10,390 nt of DNA from Candidatus Sulfopaludibacter sp. SbA3 (GTDB taxonomy: Bacteria; Acidobacteriota; Terriglobia; 2-12-FULL-54-10): NCBI GenBank assembly GCA_945865705.1, contig CAMBEY010000085.1:1-10390 (forward strand), in the 5' to 3' direction. A model generated the notes under the pieces. The model saw only the letters and a program-made list of their open reading frames with translations, had not been told where the DNA came from and did no database searches. This document shows, piece by piece, positions 1 through 6,131 of this stretch; the first letter of the stretch is position 1; each line of letters begins with the position of its first letter. A program made the translations under genes and the position numbers.

Positions 1-436
1 GCTGGCCCGTGAGGAGAGCGAACTGGTCTATACCCAGATCGGCGCCACCGAGCCGCATCATCCGCTCACCCATCATCGCGGAATTCCCTCGCGCATCGAG
101 CAGGCCGGCAAGATCAACGCCTATCACGCCAAGCTCTACGGCTACTTCCTGGAGCGCATGAAGTCGACCGTCGATGGCGACGGCACGCTGCTCGATCACT
201 CGATCATGGTTTACGGAGCGGGCATGGGCGACGGCGACATCCACAATCAGTGGAACATGCCCATCGCGGTGTTCGGCGGCGGCGCGGGCCGCATCAAGAA
301 GAGCGGCATGCACATCAAGTATCCCAAGGGCACGCCGTACTCGAACTTCCACGCCACGCTGCTGAACATGGTTGGCATGCCCACGGAGAAGTTCGGCATC
401 AGCACCGCCAAGCTGGACCTCGGCCCAGCGGTCTAG
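1..436 (+). CDS. DUF1552 domain-containing protein, C-terminal part
   Basis: The reading frame is open from base 2 to the TAG at 434-436, so the 5' part lies outside the window and about 144 residues are visible. The text reads like the end of the DUF1552 family: a HHP-x-THH stretch near the left edge, then INAYHAKLYGYFLERM, then DGDGTLLDHSIMVYGAGMGD followed by H-N-Q-W-N-MPI, a glycine-rich GGGAGRIK turn, and the closing NLL-type segment with FGISTAKLDL. In the family these proteins are usually exported and are distantly related to sulfatase/alkaline-phosphatase-like (DUF1501-type) folds; no enzymatic activity is established. DUF1552 genes commonly sit beside cytochrome-like DUF1592/DUF1588 genes in Acidobacteria and Planctomycetes; here the downstream neighbour on the same strand is an exported ankyrin protein. 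Function unknown; family assignment is confident. Confidence 0.85.
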   Translation, partial: LAREESELVYTQIGATEPHHPLTHHRGIPSRIEQAGKINAYHAKLYGYFLERMKSTVDGDGTLLDHSIMVYGAGMGDGDIHNQWNMPIAVFGGGAGRIKKSGMHIKYPKGTPYSNFHATLLNMVGMPTEKFGISTAKLDLGPAV

Positions 437-459
437 GTACGCATAGAAACTTTCCCGCC

Positions 460-500
460 AGCCCACCAATGCCTGTCATCTCAGGGCTTGGTGGGCTTTG
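460..500 (+). terminator. Stem-loop after the DUF1552 gene, probable terminator
   Basis: A perfect 10-bp inverted repeat, AGCCCACCAA (460-469) and TTGGTGGGCT (488-497), with further partial pairing of GCCTG against CAGGGC inside the loop, lies 24 bases after the DUF1552 stop. Only a short TTT follows, so it is a weak intrinsic terminator or a processing/attenuation hairpin between this gene and the ankyrin gene. Confidence 0.5.
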
Positions 501-594
501 CGGCACTCGGATTTATCAGGGCGTGACCGCCATCGAGCGGGGCTCTGGTGTACCACCAAACTGCAATTGAACGAGCGATCAAGGAGCTTCAGTC

Positions 595-2421
595 ATGAAC
601 AGGATATTGAGCCCCAGAAACCTGGCGGGAATTCTATTCGCGGTGTTGACCGCGTCCGCAGCCTTGCGGGCGGCCGATCCGGACCGCCGAATCGTGGATG
701 CCGCGAAGGGTCAGGACAAAGTTGCGCTACGCACGCTCATTCAGCAGAAGGTGGATGTGAATGTCCCTCAGGCCGACGGCGCGACCGCGCTGCACTGGGC
801 GGCTCACTGGAATGATCTGGAGATGGCCGATCAGTTGATCGCCGCCGGCGCTAAGCCCAACGCGGCGAACGACTACGGAGTCACGCCCCTGAAGCTGGCG
901 CTCGATGATCGCGCCACGCCCATGGCGCAACGGCTGCTGAAAGCCGGTGCCGACGCCAACGCGACTACCTGGACGGGCGAGACCATGCTGATGTCCGCGA
1001 CCGCCTCGGGCAATGTGGATGCCGTGAAGGCGCTGCTCGCCGCTGGCGCGCGCGTGGATGCGAGCGAACCCCGCCGCGGCCAGACCGCTCTGATGTGGGC
1101 CATCGCCAACGACTGGCCGAACGTAGCCAAGATTCTGATCGACGCCGGCGCGAACGTCAACGCCAAGACTCACATGCGCAAGGAAGCTGGATTTACACCG
1201 ATGACGGTGAACGGGTATAGCGCGGTCATCAGCGCCACGCCGCTCGGCAGCTATACGCCTCTGCTGTTCGCGGCTCGAGTCGGCGATCTGGAGACCACCA
1301 AGCTGCTGCTGGCCAAGGGCGCGGAGATCAACTGGGCCTCGCCGGAAGACGGCACCGCTCTGCTGATTGCCAGCGCGGGCGGATATGAAGAGTTGGCCAT
1401 GCACCTTGTCGATCGTGGCGCGGACCCGAACATGATGGACGGCAGCGGCATCGCTCCGCTGCATTATGCGCTGCGCGACGGCATCAAAGTGTTGCATGGA
1501 ATGCCCATCACCAACGCCAAGCGTGTCTGCCAGGGCGGCGCCGGCGGGCGCTGCGTTTCGCTGGAGGCGGCCGCGGCCGCTCCAAACTCGGCGCAGCTCT
1601 CCGAGAATCAAAGCTCGACATCGAACATCTATGAGCGCAACAAGCGTGATCGCGACGCCATCCTGACCGGCTCGAACATGGGCAATCTGATGCGCTCGCT
1701 GCTGGCGCATGGCGCCGATCCGAACATTCAGTTGAAGACACCTCCTTCCCGCCTGCGCCTACGCCGCAAGCCCACGGTGAACCTTACCGGAGCAACGCCG
1801 TTTCTGCTGGCCGCCGCCGCCGGCGATATCGTAGCGATGCGCACGCTGGTAGAAGGCAAAGCCAAGCCCGCCATCGGCACCGTGATTGATGCCAAGGAGT
1901 TCAATAAACCGGGGTTCGGCGATGATAATCAGATTCAAGGCAACGCCACTCCGCTGATGGTTGCGGTCGGCATCGGTCGTCAGGACGACCTTGGCAAGGA
2001 AGAGGAAGCCAAGGCTCTGGAAGCCGCCAAGATTCTGCTGGGGCTGGGAGCGGACGTGAACGCCATTACCGAGACCGGCTGGACCGCCATTCATGCCGCG
2101 TCATTCCTGGGTTCCAATAACCTGATCGAATTTCTGGTCGAGAAGGGCGCCAACATCAACGCTAAAACCGGCTGCGGCCAGACCGCGCTTACGCTTGCCG
2201 AAGCCACCATGGCGCGCGGCCTGCTGCAGCGCGTGACGCCGCACACGGCGACGGCGCAGTTGCTGCGCAAGTTGGGCGCGACGGATAACTCGTCCACCAA
2301 GCCCGCTGGCCGTTGCGTGGAAGGCCGCTTCGGTCTGGACTACGCCACGATCAACTCCAGCGAGACCAAGGAGCGCACCGAAATCATCGAGAAGGTGAGC
2401 AAGGAACAGAAGCAGCAGTAA
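595..2421 (+). CDS. Exported ankyrin-repeat protein
   Basis: A 608-residue protein with an N-terminal signal peptide (basic start, hydrophobic stretch at about 10-23, likely cleavage near ALRA at 26), so it probably acts in the periplasm or outside. About ten to twelve ankyrin repeats follow: 30-60, 61-92, 94-123, 127-156, 161-190, 219-247, 252-281, a split repeat at 284-292 plus 362-377, 398-422, 450-490, 494-523 and 527-561. Typical marks are G-x-TALHWAA, LLAAGA and ADPN/ADVNA turns. Two low-complexity insertions (293-361 and 423-449) interrupt the solenoid. Ankyrin repeats bind proteins and have no catalysis of their own. The start at 595 is supported by AAGGAG at 581-586, eight bases upstream. 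The gene follows a DUF1552 gene, a pairing I know from acidobacterial genomes, which suggests a shared extracytoplasmic complex (inference). Partner unknown. Confidence 0.9.
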   Translation: MNRILSPRNLAGILFAVLTASAALRAADPDRRIVDAAKGQDKVALRTLIQQKVDVNVPQADGATALHWAAHWNDLEMADQLIAAGAKPNAANDYGVTPLKLALDDRATPMAQRLLKAGADANATTWTGETMLMSATASGNVDAVKALLAAGARVDASEPRRGQTALMWAIANDWPNVAKILIDAGANVNAKTHMRKEAGFTPMTVNGYSAVISATPLGSYTPLLFAARVGDLETTKLLLAKGAEINWASPEDGTALLIASAGGYEELAMHLVDRGADPNMMDGSGIAPLHYALRDGIKVLHGMPITNAKRVCQGGAGGRCVSLEAAAAAPNSAQLSENQSSTSNIYERNKRDRDAILTGSNMGNLMRSLLAHGADPNIQLKTPPSRLRLRRKPTVNLTGATPFLLAAAAGDIVAMRTLVEGKAKPAIGTVIDAKEFNKPGFGDDNQIQGNATPLMVAVGIGRQDDLGKEEEAKALEAAKILLGLGADVNAITETGWTAIHAASFLGSNNLIEFLVEKGANINAKTGCGQTALTLAEATMARGLLQRVTPHTATAQLLRKLGATDNSSTKPAGRCVEGRFGLDYATINSSETKERTEIIEKVSKEQKQQ

Positions 2422-2446
2422 CTCGCAGGTGATGCATTGCGGAGTG

Positions 2447-2482
2447 GGCCGTCAGTCTGCGGGCTGGCGGCCTTTGTGTTTC
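2447..2482 (+). terminator. Rho-independent terminator of the ankyrin gene
   Basis: GGCCGTCAG (2447-2455) pairs with CTGGCGGCC (2464-2472), nine pairs including one G-U, with an eight-base loop. It is followed directly by a T-rich run (TTTGTGTTTCTATTTGTCTTT). It lies 25 bases after the TAA of the ankyrin gene. Confidence 0.75.
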
Positions 2483-2514
2483 TATTTGTCTTTGGTATTT
2501 GTATTTGTCTTTGG
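2483..2514. repeat. Short direct repeat, 13 bp twice
   Basis: TATTTGTCTTTGG occurs at 2483-2495 and 2502-2514, separated by TATTTG, giving a perfect 19-base period over 32 bases. It sits in the T-rich tail behind the terminator. Slightly downstream, CATCGC (2516-2521) and GCGATG (2528-2533) form a six-pair hairpin. It looks like slippage or duplication in noncoding DNA; no function is evident. Confidence 0.6.
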
Positions 2515-2566
2515 CCATCGCCAGTGTGCGATGCGGCACATTGCTTGTCTTGGGGCTGTCTTTTCC

Positions 2567-2595
2567 TTGTGGCGGGAATCGCGGTGGCGTATATT
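2567..2595 (+). promoter_or_regulatory. Candidate sigma70-type promoter for the cysteine-rich gene
   Basis: TTGTGG (2567-2572) and TATATT (2590-2595) are spaced by 17 bases. The -10 matches consensus at five of six positions, the -35 at its first three. Transcription would begin near 2602, about 37 bases before the chosen start codon of the small cysteine-rich protein. Based on pattern only. Confidence 0.4.
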
Positions 2596-2638
2596 GGCGT
2601 AGATTCACAAGAGGATGTTCCATCGAAAGGCATTCGCA

Positions 2639-2815
2639 ATGTTCGGATATGTTTGCACAGTTTGTGGAGTGATCGAGGACGAATGTAAGTGTCCGCGCTT
2701 CTGTATCCTTTGCAAGTCGGACATGAATGTACGCCTGTGCGAGGACGGCTGCTTCTACTGCGGAGATTGCCGGGAAGTCTGCGGTTACTCGGTGGAAGAG
2801 AAGTATCGGGCATAG
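2639..2815 (+). CDS. Small cysteine-rich putative zinc-binding protein (58 aa)
   Basis: The frame encodes 58 residues with 11 cysteines, several in CxxC pairs: CTVC near the N-terminus, CKC, CILC, then CFYCGDC and a last EVCG. Such spacing is typical of zinc ribbons or treble-clef folds, probably binding two zinc ions; the acidic and aromatic residues between knuckles resemble small zinc-ribbon/RING-like proteins. I do not recognise a named family with confidence. There is no signal peptide or membrane segment, so it should be cytosolic. I chose the ATG at 2639 because AAAGG (2626-2630) sits eight bases before it; the in-frame ATG at 2615 would give 66 residues but its AGAGG lies almost against the start codon. 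A promoter-like element precedes it. It stands alone between a terminator and the convergent thiG gene. Codon position composition and the dense cysteine pattern argue for a real gene; function is unknown. Confidence 0.65.
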   Translation: MFGYVCTVCGVIEDECKCPRFCILCKSDMNVRLCEDGCFYCGDCREVCGYSVEEKYRA

Positions 2816-2926
2816 CTTGCGCGGCGTCCTGCGCAGGTGGCGGATACTGCGGTCTCCAGCACTCCAACCCAATCGACAATCAGGATCACAACAGCGCCAG
2901 ACCATTTGGGGGGATGGTGTATCCGG

Positions 2927-2948
2927 GCTGCGCCATTACTGGCGCGGC
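2927..2948. terminator. GC-rich hairpin between convergent genes
   Basis: GCTGCGCCA (2927-2935) pairs with TGGCGCGGC (2940-2948) around a TTAC loop, nine pairs with one G-U. It lies between the ends of the cysteine-rich gene (2815) and thiG (2981, minus strand). Neither side carries a T-run, so a role as a two-way terminator or 3'-end stabiliser is only inferred. Confidence 0.4.
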
Positions 2949-2980
2949 GGGGATATTGCTACGGCATAGGTGAGAGTGGT

Positions 2981-3787
2981 CTAGCGAACGATTCCATCAA
3001 GAGGGCTAGAGGCCGTGGCGTATAGCTTGCGCGGCATGCGACCGGCGAGATAGGCGAGCCGCCCGGCCTCGACGCCGTGGCGCATGGCCAGCGCCATCTT
3101 CTCCGGGTCCTTGGCCAGCGCGATTCCCGTATTCATCAGAACCGCTTCCGCGCCCAGTTCCATGGCCAGCGCGGCGTCGGAGGCGGTGCCCACGCCCGCA
3201 TCCAGAATGAGCGGAACCGTGGTGATTCTTTCCCGCAAAATTCGGAAGTTGGCGATGTTCTGAATGCCCATTCCCGAGCCGATGGGCGCGCCCAGCGGCA
3301 TCACCGCGGCGGCTCCGGCGTCCACCAGACGGAGAGCGGAGATGAGGTCGTCATTGGTGTAGGGCAGTACCACGAAACCTTCCTTGGCCAGGATGCGGGT
3401 GGCCTCCACCAATTGAAAATTGTCGGGGAACAGCGTCGCTTCGTCGCCGATCACTTCCAGCTTCACCCAGTTCGACAGACCTACCTCGCGCGCCAGCCGC
3501 GCCGTGCGCCGGGCTTCGTCGGCGGTGTAACACCCTGCGGGGTTCGGCAGGATGAAATACTTTTTGGTGTCGATGTAGTCCAGCAGCGACTCCTGCGAGC
3601 GGTCGCTGATGTTCACGCGGCGCACGGCTACCGTAACCATGTCCGAGCCGGAGGCCTCCAGGCAGCGCGCCATCTCCTGAAAAGTTTGATACTTCCCCGT
3701 GCCGATCAGCAGGCGCGAGCGGAACTCGCGGCCGGCGATGATCAGAGTGTCTGAGGATGCTGCGGTAGTTTGAGCGGTGGTGGCCAT
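2981..3787 (-). CDS. thiG: Thiazole synthase ThiG
   Basis: ThiG builds the thiazole phosphate moiety of thiamine from 1-deoxy-D-xylulose 5-phosphate, dehydroglycine (or iminoacetate) and the thiocarboxylate on ThiS, in the cytosol. The 268-residue product matches the family length and runs as a TIM barrel: REFRSRLLIGTGKY at 20-33, the Schiff-base lysine Lys109 in NWVKLEVIGD, LPYTNDD at 141-147, and phosphate-binding loops PLGAPIGSGMG (164-174), LDAGVGTASDA (195-205) and NTGIA (219-223). The first 12 residues (Thr/Ala/Ser-rich) are a variable leader. It is the last gene of a minus-strand run, 51 bases after the exported protein gene. No thiS, thiF, thiO/H, thiC or thiE is in the window, so the sulfur carrier and glycine-processing partners must lie elsewhere. 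There is no clear Shine-Dalgarno before the ATG at 3787, but a -10-like TAGAAT lies exactly six bases upstream (see the promoter entry). Confidence 0.96.
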   Translation of the reverse strand: MATTAQTTAASSDTLIIAGREFRSRLLIGTGKYQTFQEMARCLEASGSDMVTVAVRRVNISDRSQESLLDYIDTKKYFILPNPAGCYTADEARRTARLAREVGLSNWVKLEVIGDEATLFPDNFQLVEATRILAKEGFVVLPYTNDDLISALRLVDAGAAAVMPLGAPIGSGMGIQNIANFRILRERITTVPLILDAGVGTASDAALAMELGAEAVLMNTGIALAKDPEKMALAMRHGVEAGRLAYLAGRMPRKLYATASSPLDGIVR

Positions 3788-3793
3788 AAAGAA

Positions 3794-3822
3794 ATTCTAG
3801 GCCGTGGATGGTGGAAATGCAA
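3794..3822 (-). promoter_or_regulatory. Candidate promoter of thiG, leaderless geometry
   Basis: On the minus strand TTGCAT (3822-3817) and TAGAAT (3799-3794) are separated by 17 bases. The -10 matches five of six consensus positions and is followed by exactly six bases (TTCTTT) before the ATG, which places the expected transcription start at the start codon itself. No ribosome-binding site is visible, in keeping with a leaderless message. Pattern evidence only; no TPP riboswitch was seen, and the 51-base gap is too short for one. Confidence 0.4.
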
Positions 3823-3838
3823 TGCGCGCACGGCGCGG

Positions 3839-4474
3839 CTATCTGCCGAAGAGGCGCTTGATGTCCGGCCAGAATTCGCGAAAGACATTGGTTCCCGTAT
3901 AGACGCCGATGGAGATGCCCGCGGAACGGGCGCCGTCCTGCCAGGCGTCATCGGGATCCGGGTACCACGTCCTCGAGATGAATCCGGAGCCCAGCGCCCC
4001 GGCAAGCCGTCCCCAGGGAGGCGCGCGCCGGCCATGGGGTGTCTTGATCAGAAATGAGTGAACCAGCGAGTCGGCCAGGCGCGGCTGGATTCCTGTCCGT
4101 TCCGAGGGCGTGTAGCGTGAGTCTTCGTGCAATACCGCTTCCACGCCCAACTGCAGCGTGTTGCCGATCGCGATGCGCGCCATCCGGGATACCAATCGCT
4201 GGCCGTATCCATTGCCGCCCTGCCGCCAGCCTTCCGGTTTATCGCGTGCCTGATCCAGCCCGGCCAGTGCCGCGGCGTTGAATAGCGACTCGAGCCCCAC
4301 CGTGCGTTCCAGATAATCATCCATCCGTTCGGCGGGAGTGAATGAGTATTCATAGCGAGCCGGTGCTGCGTCCGGCGCTGCTTCCTGCGCGCGGACCTGC
4401 ATGGGGCTTGCCGATAACAGTGGCAGGAGAAGCATCCAGGAACTGAAAAACTTGTGGCGGAAAATGGGTTTCAT
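3839..4474 (-). CDS. Conserved exported protein of unknown function
   Basis: The product has 211 residues and begins with a signal peptide: basic MKPIFRHK, a hydrophobic core at about 12-22, and a cleavage site at VRA-Q (29/30). The mature part has recognisable blocks: TPAERMDDYLERTVG (46-60), GWRQGGNGYGQRL (82-94), a hydrophobic segment with LGVEAVLHEDSRY (109-121), the glycine-rich RLAGALGSGFISRTWYP (156-172) and the C-terminal NVFREFWPDIKRLF (196-209). I have seen this pattern in many acidobacterial proteins annotated as hypothetical; I know no experimental function. Alternating small and aromatic residues with a terminal aromatic could suit an outer-membrane-associated protein, but this is inference. 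The ATG at 4474 has CAAGG on the minus strand (4485-4481), six bases upstream. It lies 28 bases behind the mutase gene and 51 before thiG, and may be cotranscribed with them or read from its own -10 element. Confidence 0.8.
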   Translation of the reverse strand: MKPIFRHKFFSSWMLLLPLLSASPMQVRAQEAAPDAAPARYEYSFTPAERMDDYLERTVGLESLFNAAALAGLDQARDKPEGWRQGGNGYGQRLVSRMARIAIGNTLQLGVEAVLHEDSRYTPSERTGIQPRLADSLVHSFLIKTPHGRRAPPWGRLAGALGSGFISRTWYPDPDDAWQDGARSAGISIGVYTGTNVFREFWPDIKRLFGR

Positions 4475-4494
4475 TGCTGGCCTTGGTTGAGAAA

Positions 4495-4500
4495 ATTATA
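4495..4500 (-). promoter_or_regulatory. Perfect -10 hexamer before the exported protein gene
   Basis: The minus strand reads TATAAT at 4500-4495 inside an AT-rich island in otherwise GC-rich DNA, immediately after the stop codon of the mutase gene. A start of transcription near 4488 would give a leader of about 14 bases carrying the CAAGG ribosome-binding site. I see no good -35 at the usual distance, so an internal promoter is only possible. Confidence 0.3.
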
Positions 4501-4502
4501 TA

Positions 4503-6110
4503 TTACCAAACAACACCTTCCTTGTATTCGCCGAAGACATTGCGCAATGCCGAGGAAATTTCTCCGACGGTGGCGTGGGCCTCGACGGCGGCGAGGATGG
4601 CGGGCATCAGATTGTCCGCCGTGCGAGCGGTTTGCTCCACGACCTGAATCGCCTCGGCGGCGCGCTGCGCATGGCGACTGGCGCGCATTCCATTGAGCCG
4701 GGCAATCTGATCGGCCTCGATCTTCGGGTCAATCTGGAATACGGGGAGGGCCGCTTTGTTGTCCGACTGAAAGCAGTTGACACCCACAACTTGCTGCACG
4801 CCGGAGTCCATATCGCGTTGCTGGCGGAAGGCGGACTGCTGAATCTTGCGCTGCACAAAACCGCTTTCGATGGCGCGCAGCATGCCTCCCATCCCGGCAA
4901 TTTGCCGGATCAGTTCACTGGCCCGCAACTCGATTTCGTTGGTCAGTGATTCGATGAAGTACGACCCGGCCAGCGGGTCCACGGTGGCGGCCACGTTGCT
5001 CTCGGCGGCGATCACCTGCTGGGTGCGCAGCGCGAGCAATGCGGCGGCCTCGGTGGGCAGTCCGAGCGCCTCGTCCTGCGCGTTGGTGTGCAGCGACTGC
5101 GTGCCGCCGAGCACCGCCGCAAGCGCTTGCATGGTGGTCCGCACCACATTCACTTCGGGCTGCTGCGCGGTCAGCGTGGAGCCGGCAGTCTGGGTATGAA
5201 AACGCAATATCTGCGAACGTGGGTTGGCTGAGCCGAACTGGTCGCGCACGATATGTGACCAGAGCCGCCGCGCGGCGCGGAACTTGGCGATCTCCTCGAA
5301 GAAGTCGTTGTGGCAGTTGAAGAAAAAAGAGACGCGCGGCGCGATGGAGTCAATGTCCAGGCCGGCCGTGCGCGCCGCGTCCAAATACGCGATGGCGTTG
5401 GCCAGCGTGAAGGCCAATTCCTCGACGGCGGTGGAACCTGCCTCGCGGATGTGATAGCCGCTGACCGAAATCACGTTCCATGCCGGGACTTCCCGGGCAG
5501 CCCAGGCGAACAGGTCCGTGGTCAGGCGCAGAGACGGAGCGGGTGGATAAATGTGCGTGCCGCGGGCGATGTACTCTTTCAGGATGTCATTCTGCACGGT
5601 TCCCGTCAGCCGTTGCGGGTCCATGCCGCGCTTCCGGGCCACGGCGACATAGAGAGCCAGCAGGATGCCAGCCGTGGAGTTGATGGTCATCGAAGTGGAG
5701 ATGGTGTCGAGCGGAATCCCGTCGAACAGCGTCTCCATATCCGGTAGTCCGCAGATGGCGACGCCGACGCGTCCGACTTCACCGGCGGCGAGCGGATGAT
5801 CGGAGTCGAGTCCGATCTGCGTGGGGAGATCGAAGGCGACGGAGAGCGCGGTTTGGCCCTGACTGAGCAGGTATCGATAGCGCCGGTTCGATTCCGCCGC
5901 CGTGCCGAAGCCGGCGTATTGCCGCTGCGTCCAGACGCGACCGCGATACATGTCTGGGTAGATGCCGCGCGTAAACGGGAACGCGCCGGGTTCACCAAGC
6001 TGCGCGCGCGCATCGAAATCGCGAAGATCATTCTGGGTGTAAGCGGACTTCAGGGGAATCTGCGAGGCGGTTTGAAACGGTGCTGGCTTCTTTGTGGGTG
6101 GGTTGGACAT
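4503..6110 (-). CDS. Methylmalonyl-CoA mutase, large (catalytic) subunit, archaeal-type
   Basis: Adenosylcobalamin-dependent mutase catalytic subunit interconverting (R)-methylmalonyl-CoA and succinyl-CoA, linking propionyl-CoA metabolism to the TCA cycle. The 535 residues form only the substrate-binding TIM barrel; there is no C-terminal B12-binding domain (no DxHxxG motif), so a separate small subunit is needed, as in archaeal and many bacterial two-gene enzymes. Visible family blocks: WTQRQYAGFGTAAESN (60-75), SVAFDLPTQIGLDSDHP (90-106), QNDILKEYIARGTHIYPP (173-190), SVSGYHIREAGST (215-227), FRFHTQTAG-type LRFHTQTAG (302-310), GGTQSLHTN (335-343). Aligned by eye to Propionibacterium MutB, Tyr65 corresponds to Tyr89, Gln173 to Gln197, Arg183 to Arg207 and His220 to His244. 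Tyr plus Arg is the methylmalonyl-specific pair; isobutyryl- and 2-hydroxyisobutyryl-CoA mutases have Phe/Ile and Gln there. It lies 21 bases after the small membrane protein gene; no clear Shine-Dalgarno is visible. No small subunit, epimerase or MeaB chaperone gene is in the window. Confidence 0.93.
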   Translation of the reverse strand: MSNPPTKKPAPFQTASQIPLKSAYTQNDLRDFDARAQLGEPGAFPFTRGIYPDMYRGRVWTQRQYAGFGTAAESNRRYRYLLSQGQTALSVAFDLPTQIGLDSDHPLAAGEVGRVGVAICGLPDMETLFDGIPLDTISTSMTINSTAGILLALYVAVARKRGMDPQRLTGTVQNDILKEYIARGTHIYPPAPSLRLTTDLFAWAAREVPAWNVISVSGYHIREAGSTAVEELAFTLANAIAYLDAARTAGLDIDSIAPRVSFFFNCHNDFFEEIAKFRAARRLWSHIVRDQFGSANPRSQILRFHTQTAGSTLTAQQPEVNVVRTTMQALAAVLGGTQSLHTNAQDEALGLPTEAAALLALRTQQVIAAESNVAATVDPLAGSYFIESLTNEIELRASELIRQIAGMGGMLRAIESGFVQRKIQQSAFRQQRDMDSGVQQVVGVNCFQSDNKAALPVFQIDPKIEADQIARLNGMRASRHAQRAAEAIQVVEQTARTADNLMPAILAAVEAHATVGEISSALRNVFGEYKEGVVW

Positions 6111-6131
6111 CGCTGGGGTATTAAGACTTGT

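Noticed and set aside
727..1710. A 327-codon open frame on the minus strand opposite the ankyrin gene
   Set aside because: It is the expected antisense shadow of a long GC-rich gene; the translation is His/Arg/Gly-rich with no domain pattern, and the plus-strand ankyrin repeats are unmistakable.
2689..3025. Plus-strand open frames overlapping the cysteine-rich gene and the gap to thiG
   Set aside because: They lack ribosome-binding sites and motifs, and cross a strong hairpin; the frame with regular cysteine pairs is the better gene.
2812..3035. 14-base direct repeat ATAGCTTGCGCGGC at 2812-2825 and 3022-3035
   Set aside because: One copy is inside thiG coding sequence and the other just after a stop codon. 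A single 14-base match in 10 kb of GC-rich DNA can arise by chance, and no flanking duplication or mobile gene supports it as an attachment site.
3077..3754. A 225-codon plus-strand open frame opposite thiG
   Set aside because: ThiG on the minus strand is a clear full-length match; the opposite frame has shadow composition rich in Gln, His, Arg and Gly.
4503..6110. Isobutyryl-CoA or 2-hydroxyisobutyryl-CoA mutase large subunit
   Set aside because: These enzymes also lack a fused B12 domain, but they carry Phe or Ile and Gln at the substrate positions; this protein has Tyr65 and Arg183, the methylmalonyl-CoA pair.
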